Of a stretch of 64,000 nt of DNA, positions 49,721 to 62,141 are shown piece by piece. Position numbers and translations under genes: made by a program. Numbering within the stretch: position 1 is the stretch's first letter; each line of letters opens with the position of its first letter. The notes under the pieces were generated by a model. It searched no databases, was not told the DNA's origin, and saw nothing but the letters and a program-made list of their open reading frames with translations. The DNA is taken from contig CM073593.1 in NCBI GenBank assembly GCA_037074705.1, forward strand, positions 64,769,501 to 64,833,500, in the 5' to 3' direction. Origin of the DNA: Zhengitettix transpicula (Eukaryota > Arthropoda > Insecta > Orthoptera > Tetrigidae).

Positions 49721-51329
49721 TGACGTTAATCATGTAATTCTATGTAGGCGGCTATTCTCTCAGGTATAAATATTATTCACCGTTTGTAATTTTCCATAGT
49801 TTAGGTATATGCGTACATTTCAATAAAGTGTGTATTTTACAAATTTTATAACAGAAATATTAGAATTGTAGTCTAGTTTCAATTTTCAATGCAACATCAG
49901 ATGATTGTTGAAAATAATATACTTGAGGTCAAATCATAGATGGAATCAAATTGATTTAATCATAAGTTTCAATTCAGTATTAATTATCTGACCATAGTCA
50001 CGAGAATAAATGCATCAACAGACGTGATATTTGCAGTCGCGAATATAGCAGGACACGCAAACAAATCTGCACGAATTTCCAATTCTTATTTGTGATATTA
50101 AATCTAGACATTAAAATCTGCGTTATCGGGAAACACTGGTGATTATTAGCCTGAAAAAATATTTTATAAGTCTTCATAGGAAGAAATGGAGATTTGTTAT
50201 CTATTGAATTCTAAATAATAATAAAATATCGTTAAAAATGACCGACGTATAGAAAAATTTTAAATAGAAAATTTTAAAATTCAAAATAAATAATAATAAA
50301 AATATAAAGTAGGAATGACGCCAATCCGTGTCTTGTTTTTTTTTCTCTATTTTAAGTTTGTCTGTATGTTTTAGTATTATAATAAAATACGGATTTAAAT
50401 ACCTTATTAGTAACTAGTAACAGTGGCCTCTTGTAAACCCCCTCGCTAAGCATAATGAGTAGAGGCGTCAGCTTATTCATTTACTTATATGTATATAAAC
50501 AAAGTTGGGATCTTCGTTTACGTACAGCCTGTATATTATGTGAAATCCAATCTATTAGTGTGAGCTGGCGCCACCGGATAAATTACGTTTTCGCTCTACT
50601 AATGTCTCTCCTTCTTCATTACCTAGGCTCCATGAACAGAAATTTATATTATATACACTTCCGATAAAAGGTGATCTACATTTACGAAAGACAATGCAGA
50701 TTTTCAAATTCAAACAGGACTTCTTATATATTTATTTTCATCTGAAAATAATTCGTTCGTCATCGTACGAAATTCTGACTATAGCATACAAGATTATATC
50801 AGTTATAGTAATAATTACAACGTTACCTTTCCGAGGTTCAGTAAATGTTTGAGCCGCTTACACGTGATTCCTTAACTCTGTAACTATTTATCTTCAGCTT
50901 TTTATTACAAACATTGAAGACCTGTTTTATACTAATCCGAATATACCCGACCGTCAACCCGAATCAACTGATGCATAGATTGTCTGTAACCGCATATAGA
51001 ATTATAAATGATTGAAATCTAATCATCGTATTTAGGTGGAGACATGGGTAATTCATTGCATCTCCTTAACTCCGTGAGAAATTAAAAATTGCTTATAAAA
51101 ACGACCTGCGGAATATTTTACCAAATAAACCAAAATGATTAATAATTGTATAACGAAGTAAATTGTGACAGTTAGAGAATGTGGAGGTAATTTCGATAAA
51201 AGGAAAACATGTGGCCGGTAATTAATATCGTCAAATTTGGTTGTGAAATATTTAATGCATCTGATATTTCAAAATTTCCGCGGTACATAAACTGAGAAGG
51301 AATTTAACGGAGAGATCCCTATAGAGAAA
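49721..51329. other. AT-rich stretch, no gene seen
   Basis: A 70-codon frame at 50455-50667 is unrecognised. Nothing else was found. Confidence 0.6.
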
Positions 51330-51720
51330 TACGAACAATAACTTATTCAGTACGGGGTGGTTTAAGTTTAGGATAAAATGAAAAGCTAAATCTCTTCACC
51401 TTTGAGTCAAACATCTCGATACTTGCCTAACTAAAAAACGGAGAACCGGAAACAGCCAATCTAAGAGCTCCGCATTCTTCAGAAACTGGTCAGCGGATCC
51501 TAAAAGGTGAAACATTTGCCCACTTAAAATGAGTCATGACGACATCACAAGTGCCAGATTACCAATCATCCGGATCACCCCAAGACTTGATCGTCAACTT
51601 TTTACGAGCGACTAGTTTTTAGAGCTGTAGAGATTGCAGTTCTTGTTTGCAGTCCATTAAGGAATCGACCACAGATACTGCTCTTACCACAAAAGAAAAA
51701 GTAATTGTAGGATAAGTTGC
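51330..51720. other. Moderately GC-richer segment, unclassified
   Basis: Less AT-rich than the flanks, with a CATGACGACATCAC stretch and no open frame of note. It may be an old repeat fragment lying beside the hammerhead-like motif that follows. Confidence 0.2.
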
Positions 51721-51926
51721 AGCTGCGGCAGCCACAAATCGAACGTACATTTTCCCATAGTTAAAATGCATTTTCTCATGCAATTTGAGTTTAATGCCAT
51801 TGAATGTCGTTTCAAGTAACTCGAACGATTAGTCAGTATAATAATAATGATGATGAAACATTTGACATTTATAATATAAAGAAAGAAACGGCCTCGAGTC
51901 AGAAAGTTATGTTTATTAACAAAAAA

Positions 51927-51977
51927 TGTCATTATACCGTCGTTTCGTCCATTTTTAGGACCTCTTCAGTTATAATA
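51927..51977 (-). ncRNA. Candidate minimal type I hammerhead ribozyme
   Basis: Read on the minus strand: helix I 5' side (51977-51970), core CTGAAGA (51969-51963, matching CUGANGA), stem II GTCC/GGAC with an A-rich loop and one extra G, core GAAA, a two-pair helix III (AC with GT) closed by loop GACG, and cleavage triplet GTA with the cut after 51935. Helix I 3' side (51934-51927) pairs with the 5' side at six of eight positions. Minimal hammerheads with tiny helix III are known from Penelope-like retroelements. The bulged G in stem II may weaken or abolish activity. An AT-driven chance match remains possible. Confidence 0.35.
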
Positions 51978-52899
51978 GTTCTATGTATAAATCAAGCAAA
52001 AATTTTACAGGCAAGGTTTTTGTTGACTTCCCTGAATACTCAATTTTTTAATAAACATAACTTTCTGAGTCAACGCTGTTTGTTTATTTATATTATTCTT
52101 CTAACGAAGACAATTTGCGTCACCATTTTTGTTTGTTATCGAAATCATTTCCAAAAGTTATGCTATAAGCGTTTATTATATCAGATATAAACGCTTTCTA
52201 GTATTCAACGGTAAATTCATTCCTTGCGTGGTTATTTAAATTATTAATTAATAGTTGGACGTATAAATAAAATCTATTTTGACGACCTCTTATTTAAAAT
52301 TAATTTTTCTTCGGCAGCTTTCGGCAACTAACTTCGAAATAACTAAAATTGTCTTTAATTTTTATATTTTAAATATCTTAGGATGATTATGGCACGTCAT
52401 TGCCGAAATAATATATTGATTTTAAACAAGTGGTCGTCAAAATAAGTTTTATTTCTACTTACAACTATCAACATTTAACTGTCAACCAACCCACAATTTT
52501 ATTAATGAATTAATCATATATACTAAGATTCATTTATATGCTTTAAATTTGGGTCCATCCATAATATTATTTTTTATTCAGTAAAATGAAGAATAATAAT
52601 AATAAAGGTTTCAAACTATTCAATAATAATAAGTGTCAGAGAATTTACGTTAGATGAATATCTGTACTGCCTGTTCTTCACGTAATTTTATGACAAAGAA
52701 AATATTTATTTCAAAGTAACGTGTATATAACATTTAGCGGAAATATTTTACGATTAATCATTTAGCTCCATTTTAATACACGTCTTCTCAATAAGATTAA
52801 TCTTCCCATTCATAATAAGTTGATTCATAAATAACAATTAAACATCAGTAACAAGCCGAATTATAATTTTGAAAGGTCACGTTGAACTTCTAGTATGAG
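51978..52899. other. AT-rich stretch, no gene supported
   Basis: A 128-codon + strand frame (51804-52190) runs through the ribozyme candidate and its flank. Its product is low-complexity and hydrophobic in the second half and is not supported. Confidence 0.55.
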
Positions 52900-53290
52900 C
52901 AGTAAATCTTCCAGATTACCAGAGATACAAAAGTCCGGTCGCCAAGTGTCGTTCCGGTTATGGTGCTCCGTGGCTGCAAATTAACTTTGCGAAGAATACT
53001 GCTTCATTTTAATGCGTCTCACCGCAGCTCAGAAGCGACTAAAAAGCCCGAGTTCCTCCCATTACCATGAATTGTATTGTTTTCCGATAATGTAAGTTAT
53101 GTATACTTTCTCTCCTGGAAGCGCTTGCTATCTTCCAGCTTTTAAGGTCATTATTCCGTTTGTGCTTCGAGGGATTTCCGCAGCGAAACAGGGTTAATAG
53201 TATTCGACGCAAAGTATATGAATACGCAACCGTAAAAGTTGTACACGCTTAACGATTTGTATCTTGGAAGGAGAAAACTCCTGTCGACGT
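52900..53290. promoter_or_regulatory. GC-richer island with Rel-type site
   Basis: GGGATTTCC (53171-53179) is a Rel/NF-kB-type core. The island also holds CCGGTCGCC, CTCACCGCAG and GCGCTTGC words and no convincing frame. Confidence 0.25.
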
Positions 53291-54699
53291 AATAAAGTCT
53301 CTATAGATGAATTAAATGAAAGAGATTATATATGAATACATAATTTCAACAGGTCTGAACCAGTTATATATATTTATTTCTAAGCCAAAAAATTTAATTT
53401 CTCTACTCATTTAATTACTAACCAGAGAGTTAATTGATATGAAAATTCAATTTCAATAACCTGTGCTCGTAGTTGTTTTCTATGTGGATATTATTTCGTA
53501 ACTATTCCTCTGTCGTTTATTAAACCTAATTTGATCAGACCGGTCAATGTAATGGATCTAAATACAGTACATGTTAAAGTTGCGGTGTGCCTGAATATTC
53601 TCTTCGAATCCAGGTATTATAATTTAACTTTATAAATTTATTTCCTGTCACTTTGAGATACAACAAGGAAACTGCCGAACCGATTTAAGTTAAACTTTAT
53701 TTTGTTGTTATAAAGATCCACTAGACGCTTTGCAGCAATTTTAAATTCCATTAGCCGTCTTTAATCGAAGAGGTGATCGCTCAAAAACGTGATTTGAACT
53801 TCTTGGGCAAGGATTTAGTTCCCATTGCTGCGAAGTAAATAATTATGAGGCTATCAAAAAGAGTGATCCTTCATTTTGAAAAATTGAAAAATTAAAATCA
53901 CTGGGAACTTTAAAAAAAATGTTATTAGCAGGAAAACAAAATTTTTGTATACAAGAGTAGGCGAGAATAATATTCGTGCCACGATGGGGAAAAAAATATC
54001 AATTAAAAAAATGGATTCTGGAGCACTGAATTATAAATAGTATGTTAAAAATAACATTAGACTCTCTCCTACTCATAGTTCACACAAGTTGACAAATATC
54101 TGTGATTAAGGCCTGCCTTAATGTTAACATCCGTAGACAATGTTTTCATCCTCGTAAAAGCCAAAAAATAAAATTAATCGTGAATATTAATCACAAGTCT
54201 CTTGGAAACGTGAAGTAGTTCTGCGATTATACTAAACAATTCCCTTGAAACTAACCCTGGAATTAGATAAACGCTTCTCAAGAGCGGTGACCAGTAGCTT
54301 AATTCTGCAGATACATAAATTCCTTATCTGCTATTTGGATACCTGAAAAAAATTATTTATAACCATGATCAGTGTTTTAAATCACAGTAAGTAGTCGCTG
54401 CACCTCGTCCTTCCTTCTGATTTTCACAGGCCTCAATGTTTTTCCGCCGAATTGGTACATCCAATCTGCTGAACAGGAGTCATTCTATTTTATATTCCGA
54501 TATACAGATGTTCTAGTTTTAGGGTTCACATTAAAAACAACATTTTTTTTTATTTATTCAGATACTCCACTGATTACACACAGTATTATAATACTGGAAT
54601 ATCCATCATAGGCAAATATAATTGTTTTAGTTTTTAAATGCGGCTAATAAACTACAATTCTTGTATTTCCTTGCAATAAGCCTTTAATGGTGTATTCCA
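53291..54699. other. AT-rich stretch, no gene seen
   Basis: No supported feature. Confidence 0.6.
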
Positions 54700-55060
54700 T
54701 ACAGAAAGATGCCACTAGTGGGGATTGTTCAGTTCGAGGCTGGCGCCGAAGTTGGTTGTGATTTGGACGGTTACCGCGAATGTAACAGAACCGTTGTTGA
54801 GGTTGCGGCTATATAGGTACTGTTTCCACTTCAGTGCAGGAGTAATGTAGCGTGGAACACGATGAGATCATACAGGGGAGTGATCCTGTTTACAGGTCGT
54901 TGAGCTTTCGAGTTTTGCAATTGGCAGATATTTATAATAGAATCCTAAGACTCGGCGCCAATGCCGACGCAACCGGCATAATCCGCTGATTATAGGCGGA
55001 ATAATCTGTTTCAATTTCTTCCCAAGTCGAGAGAGGGGACTTTTCTCCTGAAGCTATTGT
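54700..55060. promoter_or_regulatory. GC-richer island with imperfect hairpin of TAATCC/GGAATAA
   Basis: Near 54978-55007, CATAATCCGC and GGCGGAATAATC form an imperfect inverted repeat around TGATTATA, containing a TAATCC K50 homeodomain word. Repeated GGCGCC words and a TATATAGG are present. No frame is supported. Confidence 0.3.
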
Positions 55061-55639
55061 TTTAATGCTCTCTCGTCACATAATCTCTTATTCGTACAAA
55101 TCAAATGAGACGATGGGAATTTGACCATTCATATATAACCTGCAAACAGTTCACGAATATTTATATTGACTTTAGGTTTACTACTGACGTCGCCACCCCC
55201 TGTTAACATTGATTACGTAGACTTGGTGTCTATTTCACCGAAACTGCACTCAACACGACGTACGGACTAGTTGTATTAGACTGAACTGAACAAAAATAAA
55301 CTGGATTTACTGACACTACTGCTAATCTTCCTTATATATAGCAACTACTCCACCACAGATCTCTTAGTTTGGTTCCTCAACAATAGGGAGCAGACGAAAA
55401 TTATTTATCTCGCTGCGGTATATACCCTGCAAGTGACCACATATTTCAGTGTAAATCGAAATAATATATGATTAATTAATTAATATATGTGAACCTTGAA
55501 AAATTGTTAATAAATTAATGTATTAAAGAGGAGACCTTTTCGTTAAAGTTGTATAAATTGTTTATCAATAGCAAAGTTACAAGTAATTTGTTGTAGCAAT
55601 ACACCGCTGCAACAAGCCTTACCGAAATCAGTTGGAATA
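55061..55639. other. AT-rich stretch, no gene seen
   Basis: No supported feature. Confidence 0.6.
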
Positions 55640-55930
55640 ACTGTCTAACTAAATAAAAAATATGTATCTTTTTATGTCACTGTAGTGCAATAACTGATTT
55701 GTTTGGTCATAAAATCACGGAAATTTAAATGGAATTCCTGCTGGTGGCAGGGATTTTCAATCACGAATTGGGCAAGTTTGATCAAAAAATCGCATAAAAG
55801 CGCGTTATGTAACAACTTACTCATCAGGTCTACTGTTTCTAAACTTTTATCATTATTCCATTCATTTTGGATTAACTGCATTATTTACAGAATTAATATA
55901 AGATATAAATCAAAAAATCATTTATAAATT
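55640..55930. other. Segment open on both strands, unidentified
   Basis: A 69-codon minus-strand frame (55881-55672) and a 74-codon + strand frame (55703-55927) overlap. The minus-strand peptide has a balanced, protein-like composition and reminds me vaguely of transposase C-terminal regions, but I cannot name a family. Confidence 0.15.
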
Positions 55931-56308
55931 ATTATATAAATGAAAAGATTAAAAATTATTAATATGTAATATATATAATATTTCTTGTTACATAGGACAG
56001 ACGAAAAGGACATAACAAACTAGCCTCAAATAACATTTATAATTTAAAGCAACGTTAAGACAAACATTCAGTTCTCAGTAAACATGTCAACTCAAATAAC
56101 CGCAGTTTTAAATTGGAATAATACAACAAAATTATATTTTGAAATCAAAAGTTATGCGAGACTTACGTGTGAAATGTTACACATATATACATTAATTTTA
56201 AATACGATAAATTAATCTCGGCAACTCTTATGGCTGTATTCTCAAATAAATATTTGGATCCCTCTTGTGTATATCTTTGTTAATTTGAGCGTTTCAATTT
56301 ATTTGAAG
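55931..56308. other. AT-rich stretch, no gene seen
   Basis: No supported feature. Confidence 0.6.
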
Positions 56309-56366
56309 TGTGCACGTAGTGATGTTCGCAGATTGTGGAAGAAACACAGTATATTCATATAATAAC
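56309..56366 (+). repeat. Repeat family E, copy 2
   Basis: Aligns with 11519-11582. The GAAAC box (56341-56345) is followed by ACA-GTA, which would fit a hammerhead helix III loop and cleavage triplet. The upstream box has decayed to GTAGTGA and would not be catalytic. Confidence 0.5.
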
Positions 56367-57539
56367 GGTTTCCTGGGCATTATATATTGTTATGTACGAA
56401 TTTTAAGTACAAATTGTTAAATATACATTAGTAGACATTGAAAGCTTGTTTATTACTGCATAAAAACACCGAAAAAGACTTTACATAAGTATTAGAGTTT
56501 TTTAAACACAATTTAAAAATTTACGACACTATTCATCAAATTTTAAGCCAAGTTTTTTAAGCAATTAAGCATTACTTAGTTCTCGCGCTATCCGGTTTCG
56601 GGAAACTGCAAAAAGTCAATCGCTGTTCTAAGACACTTTTTAGTCGTGCGTCGTTAATCGCAGAAGGAAAGGGAGACCTCTTGACATAAGTATGGCTGTG
56701 GGAAATGTATCACTAGTGTATTCGTCTGTAGGCGCAGCAGGTTACGTAGGTTGTTCGGTTGTCGTTTTCTTCCAGTCGCGTTACGCTTGAGTGTGATCAG
56801 TGAAGCACAACAGGTCTGTGCGAATGAACCCCAAGTCTTCAAGGTCTACCACATCCACTCACTGCAGCTCCAAAGCATTCGCACCCAATTGTCCAATTAC
56901 CTCGCCATCCTTGGCGGAGTCTGTCGTAATCGGCTACGTCTTTAATCGTAAATATTTAAACCACTCAATTTATCGGTGTATGAGGTTCGTTTCAGCGTCA
57001 TATTTGCAGATATACGACATCGTAAAAGACACGTGTGGGAGCCATTGATGTACGTTTTCAGAGCTGTATTCATGTCACTTATTTTTATTATAGAGTCGGC
57101 TTTCTGAGGTTTTCTTTGTGTGATACAACAAACAACCTACGTAGAACCTACCTACACGCTCGATTTCTTTTTAATTTCATATGTTCATTTGTTGAGTCTT
57201 TAACGACTAGATGGAATTTGGTAAAAACAAAGGGCTGAATATAAATGTTGTATATTTAATAAAAGATTGAAATGTTAATTTCTGGCTTGATTAAAATGTT
57301 GACGAGGTTCAAACGACTGGCACGAAATATGAACAATATCAACATAATATTTTAAAAAAAATTATGTCAAAGTAAAATTGAAAATCTTTTACTGTGATTT
57401 CGAATCATTGGATCGCGAACCCTTTCCACCAGAACGTACTAACGAGTTCTGGACATTTTAATTCATTTATCATATTTTACTAATAACATGCCTTTTCCTT
57501 GCAAATACTTTATTTAATTTTTCGTTTTATGTGCAAGCT
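56367..57539. other. GC-richer 56590-57050 then AT-rich; no gene recognised
   Basis: Frames of 62-82 codons on both strands between 56654 and 57238 are not recognised. The region at 56750-56940 is unusually stop-poor in several frames, which could mark a decayed transposon or an exon. I cannot decide. Confidence 0.3.
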
Positions 57540-57740
57540 ACATAGCCAGATAACGTATTGAAACGGCCCTCCGGACCGCAGATTGTTACAGCGAATTAGC
57601 TGTATTTGCAAGGCCACTCCGATGTACCGCACATCGCCTGTTTTACAATAGCAATACGGGATCCGAACGTGTATGTTCAGTTCAGAGGCATCACAAACAC
57701 CGTCCCGTAAACAAACTGTCCTCGGGACATGTGACGCAGA
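57540..57740. promoter_or_regulatory. GC-richer island with forkhead site
   Basis: GTAAACAAA (57707-57715) is an exact forkhead-type site. CACGTG is present near 57744. No frame is supported. Confidence 0.25.
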
Positions 57741-58019
57741 ACACGTGCTCGATAAAAGTGACGCACTGTGTACCTAAACTACGTTATATACTTCATCAAT
57801 ATCCGCTGCGAGAAACTAATATGACATGTTAAAACTTCTTCACTTTGGAAAACCTAACTTCAATGGTGCTAGAGTCGCCTTACTTTTCGACAGTTACATT
57901 TATTTAGCTTCATTCCATAATTCAATCTATCGTTTTAGTGCCATACACATTTATACTACTTTCCACCAACCATTTCATCTAATAGTGTATATACATTTTA
58001 AATTCTACAAATTTTCCTC
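57741..58019. other. AT-rich spacer, no gene seen
   Basis: A 72-codon frame (57826-58044) overlaps the start of repeat B copy 2 and is unsupported. Confidence 0.55.
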
Positions 58020-58230
58020 TCATACGTGCTTATATGTTTATTAATATTCAAATGGGCATTTTACCCCTGGCGGCAGATACATGAAATTAACTAATTAAAT
58101 TATTATAAATAAATAACGTGAACGTAAGGACAGTGTTTCAATTACATATATGCATGTACTCAAAGAACAATGATAATTTTGAAAAGGACAATATATAAAT
58201 ATAAGAATAATATAATTCAGGGTTAAAAAA
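58020..58230 (+). repeat. Dispersed repeat family B, copy 2
   Basis: Partner of 27840-28050 in the same orientation, sharing CAAATGGGCA, GGCAGATACATGAAATTA, CGTAAGGACAG and TTTCAATTA in order. It contains a few bases missing from copy 1 (CCCTGGC before GGCAGATAC). Confidence 0.75.
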
Positions 58231-59579
58231 TGGAAGTGTAATTATAACTAAAAATATAGATGATTCAATGCAAAGTCGGCTACTAAATTATATATAAAAA
58301 TGTATCCGAAATATTATTTTGTTTCATAGACGTTTTGCGTCCTAAATTTAAAAAATCTTGTCTTCCACCCTTAAACTCAGCTACGAAACCTCATAAAGAT
58401 ATTTTTTGAATCTTTAGCTGTTTATTTTACCTTTAATTTAATTTCTTGCTGCCATATTACTATTTCGTTATAGTTTAGCTCAAAAAAATTTCCGTCACAA
58501 TTACTGATTGCCTCACATAAACTTACAATTCCATGAGCAGTTTCACACGTTTTGTAATTTACGTGAACGTTACTTTCGTTACATTTTATTCACTGTATTC
58601 CATTCCCGCATTGTTTGTTCATTATCATATATATAATGCTTTTATTTATTATTAATCTTCTTTAATCTTTATGGTAGTTATTTTAAAAATTGGAAAAGAA
58701 GCTTAATTGTATCACTTTCAAAATTATCATTTAAAATACATAATCCAACAAATTTATCTTACTTATATTGTCAAATTATTATATATGGCTATTGATAAGT
58801 CCTAGATTTTGGAATATTTTTATAATTGGAGAAGCTGGAAGGCAAACAAGAGGGGAAAATAACAAAGCAAATGAAATGATTATGGATAGATGTGTATAAA
58901 CTGAAGCTTCACATAAAAAAAATTGTAAAACAGAGTAGTCGGAATTTGTATTTTGATTTAGAGACTGACGATTGAACAGCTGAATGTACGTTACGTAACG
59001 ATAATGAACGTAACCATCCGGAAACGACGAGAGGCCTGCTTTCTCCGTGAATACTGTGAAAGGAACGAAGAGAAATATTATTGATGTACTTCCCTGAAAT
59101 TTGAGTTCAGTCGCTATATTTGAGGTATCGAAAAATAAAAAATTCCTAAAATTTTTCATAGTATATTTTACCCTATACAAACACTGTTTGGCCCATTAAA
59201 GAGCACGTTGCAATACTACGGGTTGTTAATAAAATAAGCAGCGTATAAAGACAATTTTCTAATTTTCTTTCCATTTTGATAATGTCTTAATACTATTTCG
59301 TGGTGGTTCTTCCATTAAAAACTTTTCGAAGATATATGTGTGTCAGTCATAAATTTATACAATATCACGTTTAAATTTGATTTCGACCGTTCGAAAATGA
59401 TGAACGGCAGATGATGATTTGTTATTTTAATTATCTTACCATCATTGCTGATTATCGGAATTAAAAATAATTTCTATCCCGTATCCTCACGTTTCTATTT
59501 TTATGAATAGTCCGGTTTATAATTGTTAGTGCAAGGAAATTATTTATGATTTTTAATTTTTAAAACTCTGCCCTCATCT
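58231..59579. other. AT-rich stretch with unsupported 133-codon frame
   Basis: A minus-strand frame (59180-58779) of 133 codons has a hydrophobic C-terminal half and no recognised domain. Its base composition equals the flanks and no gene structure supports it. Confidence 0.5.
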
Positions 59580-60080
59580 CTTCCAGAAATTACAGTGGCG
59601 CTTCATTTATAAGTAAATTATGACGAGCCCAATCAGGATCCCATATTAGGACAACAATAATAGATTCGGAAATACACTGCGGTAGCATTTACTATCAGAT
59701 TGGTTCTCACGCCCTAGACTTACAGATTAGTGAGACCTGATACCAGTCTTAAGTTCTTCTAATCGAGACCCATTAATTCCCGAAACCATTAAAAGCCCGT
59801 GCTGTCTTTTTATCGAAATACGAAACCAATCGGATTCTGGTAATAGCGCCTAACTGGCGGAGACTCATCTGAGGAGAGGACACGCCTTGATTAGAGTCTA
59901 GGTAATGAAACCGTACCCTTCACAGTTTATTTTTTCGTGTTTATTTTGTCGTCGGCATTTTTGAGGGAAACGAGTCACTTTGAAGGATTCGACGAGGGCA
60001 AACCGACGGCTCTTCACGGAGTGAATACGGAATCAACCGTAAATCCATTAAGCAACGTGTCACGAATCCAAGGTTGTAGT
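59580..60080. promoter_or_regulatory. Island with CArG box
   Basis: CCATATTAGG (59641-59650) is an exact serum response factor site (CC, six A/T, GG), followed by an ACAACAATAA Sox-like word. The rest of the island has CpG-containing, stop-rich sequence with no frame. A regulatory role is inferred. Confidence 0.35.
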
Positions 60081-61189
60081 TCCAGTAAATTATTTTGGAA
60101 TTAAATCAGGATACAAGGTAAATTAATTCATATTCAATTGAGTAATAAATACACAAATAATTAAATTTTTATTTTGTCTCTAAAGTTTTTACGTTCACGT
60201 TTTATTCGGAGTGATAATTGTTAACCAGGATTTTAATAAATTTAAATATGTAGAATTCGTTCAATGATGCTAACTAATGTAAATTTGTTTAGGTATGTTC
60301 CTTCGATATAATTGCAGTATTCATATTAATATTCGTAAAATTTAGTTTAATTTCTTTGTAACGCAAATGTGTTTCAAAATGGTAATTTTTTCCATTGCGG
60401 AAAACTATTAAACGATACAGCGTTTTAAAGATATTAGATATGTCATTAATAAAATTAAATAATTCCTCAATAAATGTGTATAGCGGTACATTTGAACCAC
60501 TACGAATAGATTAAAGTCTTAGTCTAGAATTATAATATACAGTGGTATTGTTTATAAGTTGTAACATATCCTTAAATTGTTTCTTAAATTTGTTTAACTC
60601 TATAAACGTTAGCAATTTAGAAATAGAAGTAGCCTCAAAATAAACAAATAAATTATGTAAATCCACAAAAGATATTTTTAATATCCCTTTTTTATCATTT
60701 TAATTTATTTTACTTTTAACGTGTTTTATAGCTGAATAAATCCACAGCCAATTGCGGAAAAGTCGTTTACAACTTAAAAGATATTACTAGAACTTATTGC
60801 CCGGCCAATCTTTACCATTTATCAATGATATCATTTTACACTTATTATTCATTAGAAAATTAATAAACACCCTTTATCTTAACAGAAAATGATTTTAAAG
60901 TTGATAATTATAAGTTGGAAATTACTTTAAAGAAAATAATTATGACAGTTCTTGTGGAATTTTAATTTCCATAGTAACGTAATGCGAAAATCACGCAACT
61001 GATATAAAAAAAAACATTTTGTGGGTTTACAGAAATGTAATCTTATTAGAGGGCGAAATATAGAGGAAATAAACGAAGGAGAAAAAGAGTTGAGACAGAG
61101 AAAGAGAGCAGGAAGAAATTCGTTTGTGTTATATCGAGTAAAGCTTTCTTTCGACTGAAATTGTAACATGGCTATATTTTTTATTTCGC
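60081..61189. other. AT-rich stretch, no gene seen
   Basis: An 80-codon minus-strand frame at 60927-61169 is unrecognised. No repeat copy found. Confidence 0.6.
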
Positions 61190-61660
61190 CTCCGTTACTG
61201 TTTTCGGTTTTCTATTTATGGTGGGATGAAGAGATTCCTTCGTATTACCATTGACGGACACCAAGCGTTTCACCTCGAACCATGAAAATCCAACTCGGCG
61301 AGAGTGGGAAATTACGACGTAAATGGCTTGCCGCTGAAAAAAAGGAGAGATTGCATTTTAATGAGGTCAGATAACAGTCCAGTGGAATCCCCAAAATCGA
61401 CCAATCTTTTTGGAGCCATTAGAATTTAAACACCATGACAGCGGTTCTTGTCCGTGTATAGAGGCTGCGTGGATTGGAGATTCTGGTTCGATTGACCGGT
61501 CGATGTGGTGCTTGTTCGGCCATACCTCTTGAATAATAACTGGAGCCATTACGTCACGAGCGGCCAGTCCGATTCTCGTCGCTACCGTTCTTCTTTATTA
61601 CGACCAAATTCCCGGCGCTTTGCGGTGAAAAATTATAGTTTCTAATCTTTAACAGGTGGC
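61190..61660. promoter_or_regulatory. Island with repeated GCCATTA words and CRE-like site
   Basis: The 11-mer TGGAGCCATTA occurs twice (61411-61421 and 61541-61551), 130 bases apart in the same orientation. Its GCCAT core is the site of Pho/YY1. The second copy runs into TTACGTCA (61549-61556), an ATF/CREB-type site. A 60-codon minus-strand frame (61367-61549) is unrecognised. A Polycomb-type or enhancer element is a speculative reading. Confidence 0.3.
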
Positions 61661-61899
61661 AAGTGGAAAAGGTATTACATTATTATAGACACTTGTTGAA
61701 TTTTGTTTCCTTGGAATGGATAGCAAAATTATAAAATATTATTAATTAATTATATGCCAATTGGAACGTGCAGTATAACCAATTTTTTAGTTTTATTAAT
61801 GGTATTTTAATAGGAAACTGTTAAAAATAATTTAAATAAAAATGGTTAACTGCCAAAATTATAACCTGTAAGCTGTAAACTACCGGCCCGCTGTTAAAA
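61661..61899. other. AT-rich spacer
   Basis: No supported feature. Confidence 0.55.
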
Positions 61900-62141
61900 T
61901 ATTCCGGGTAAATTATTAAAACAATTTGTGATGAGGATTCTCTTGCATGTGAACCTTCCCAGAGTGCTATGGAGGAGGCTACCTTTGGGGATACCTTCAC
62001 ATTCTCTCTGGGTTTCTGAACTAAGGTTCCAACATGCCTCGGCCTGTTTTTAGAAGTGTATGTTCCGGGGTCGCAGACCTTGGGCATACGGTTACAGTTT
62101 TCCGCTATTCCTATTGGAATAGTCGGCCAACTGCTTCCTAA
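61900..62141. repeat. GC-richer segment abutting repeat C copy 2
   Basis: GC-richer and continuous with repeat C copy 2, but with no counterpart upstream of copy 1. A 109-codon minus-strand frame (62150-61821) crosses it. It may be a longer 5' part of the same retroposon, kept here and truncated in copy 1, or a separate repeat. Confidence 0.3.

Noticed and set aside
51804..52190. 128-codon + strand frame as a gene
   Set aside because: Low-complexity, AT-driven and overlapping the minus-strand retroelement-like motif.
58779..59180. 133-codon minus-strand frame as a membrane protein gene
   Set aside because: Composition equals the AT-rich flanks, hydrophobic codons are expected there, and no domain or gene structure is visible.
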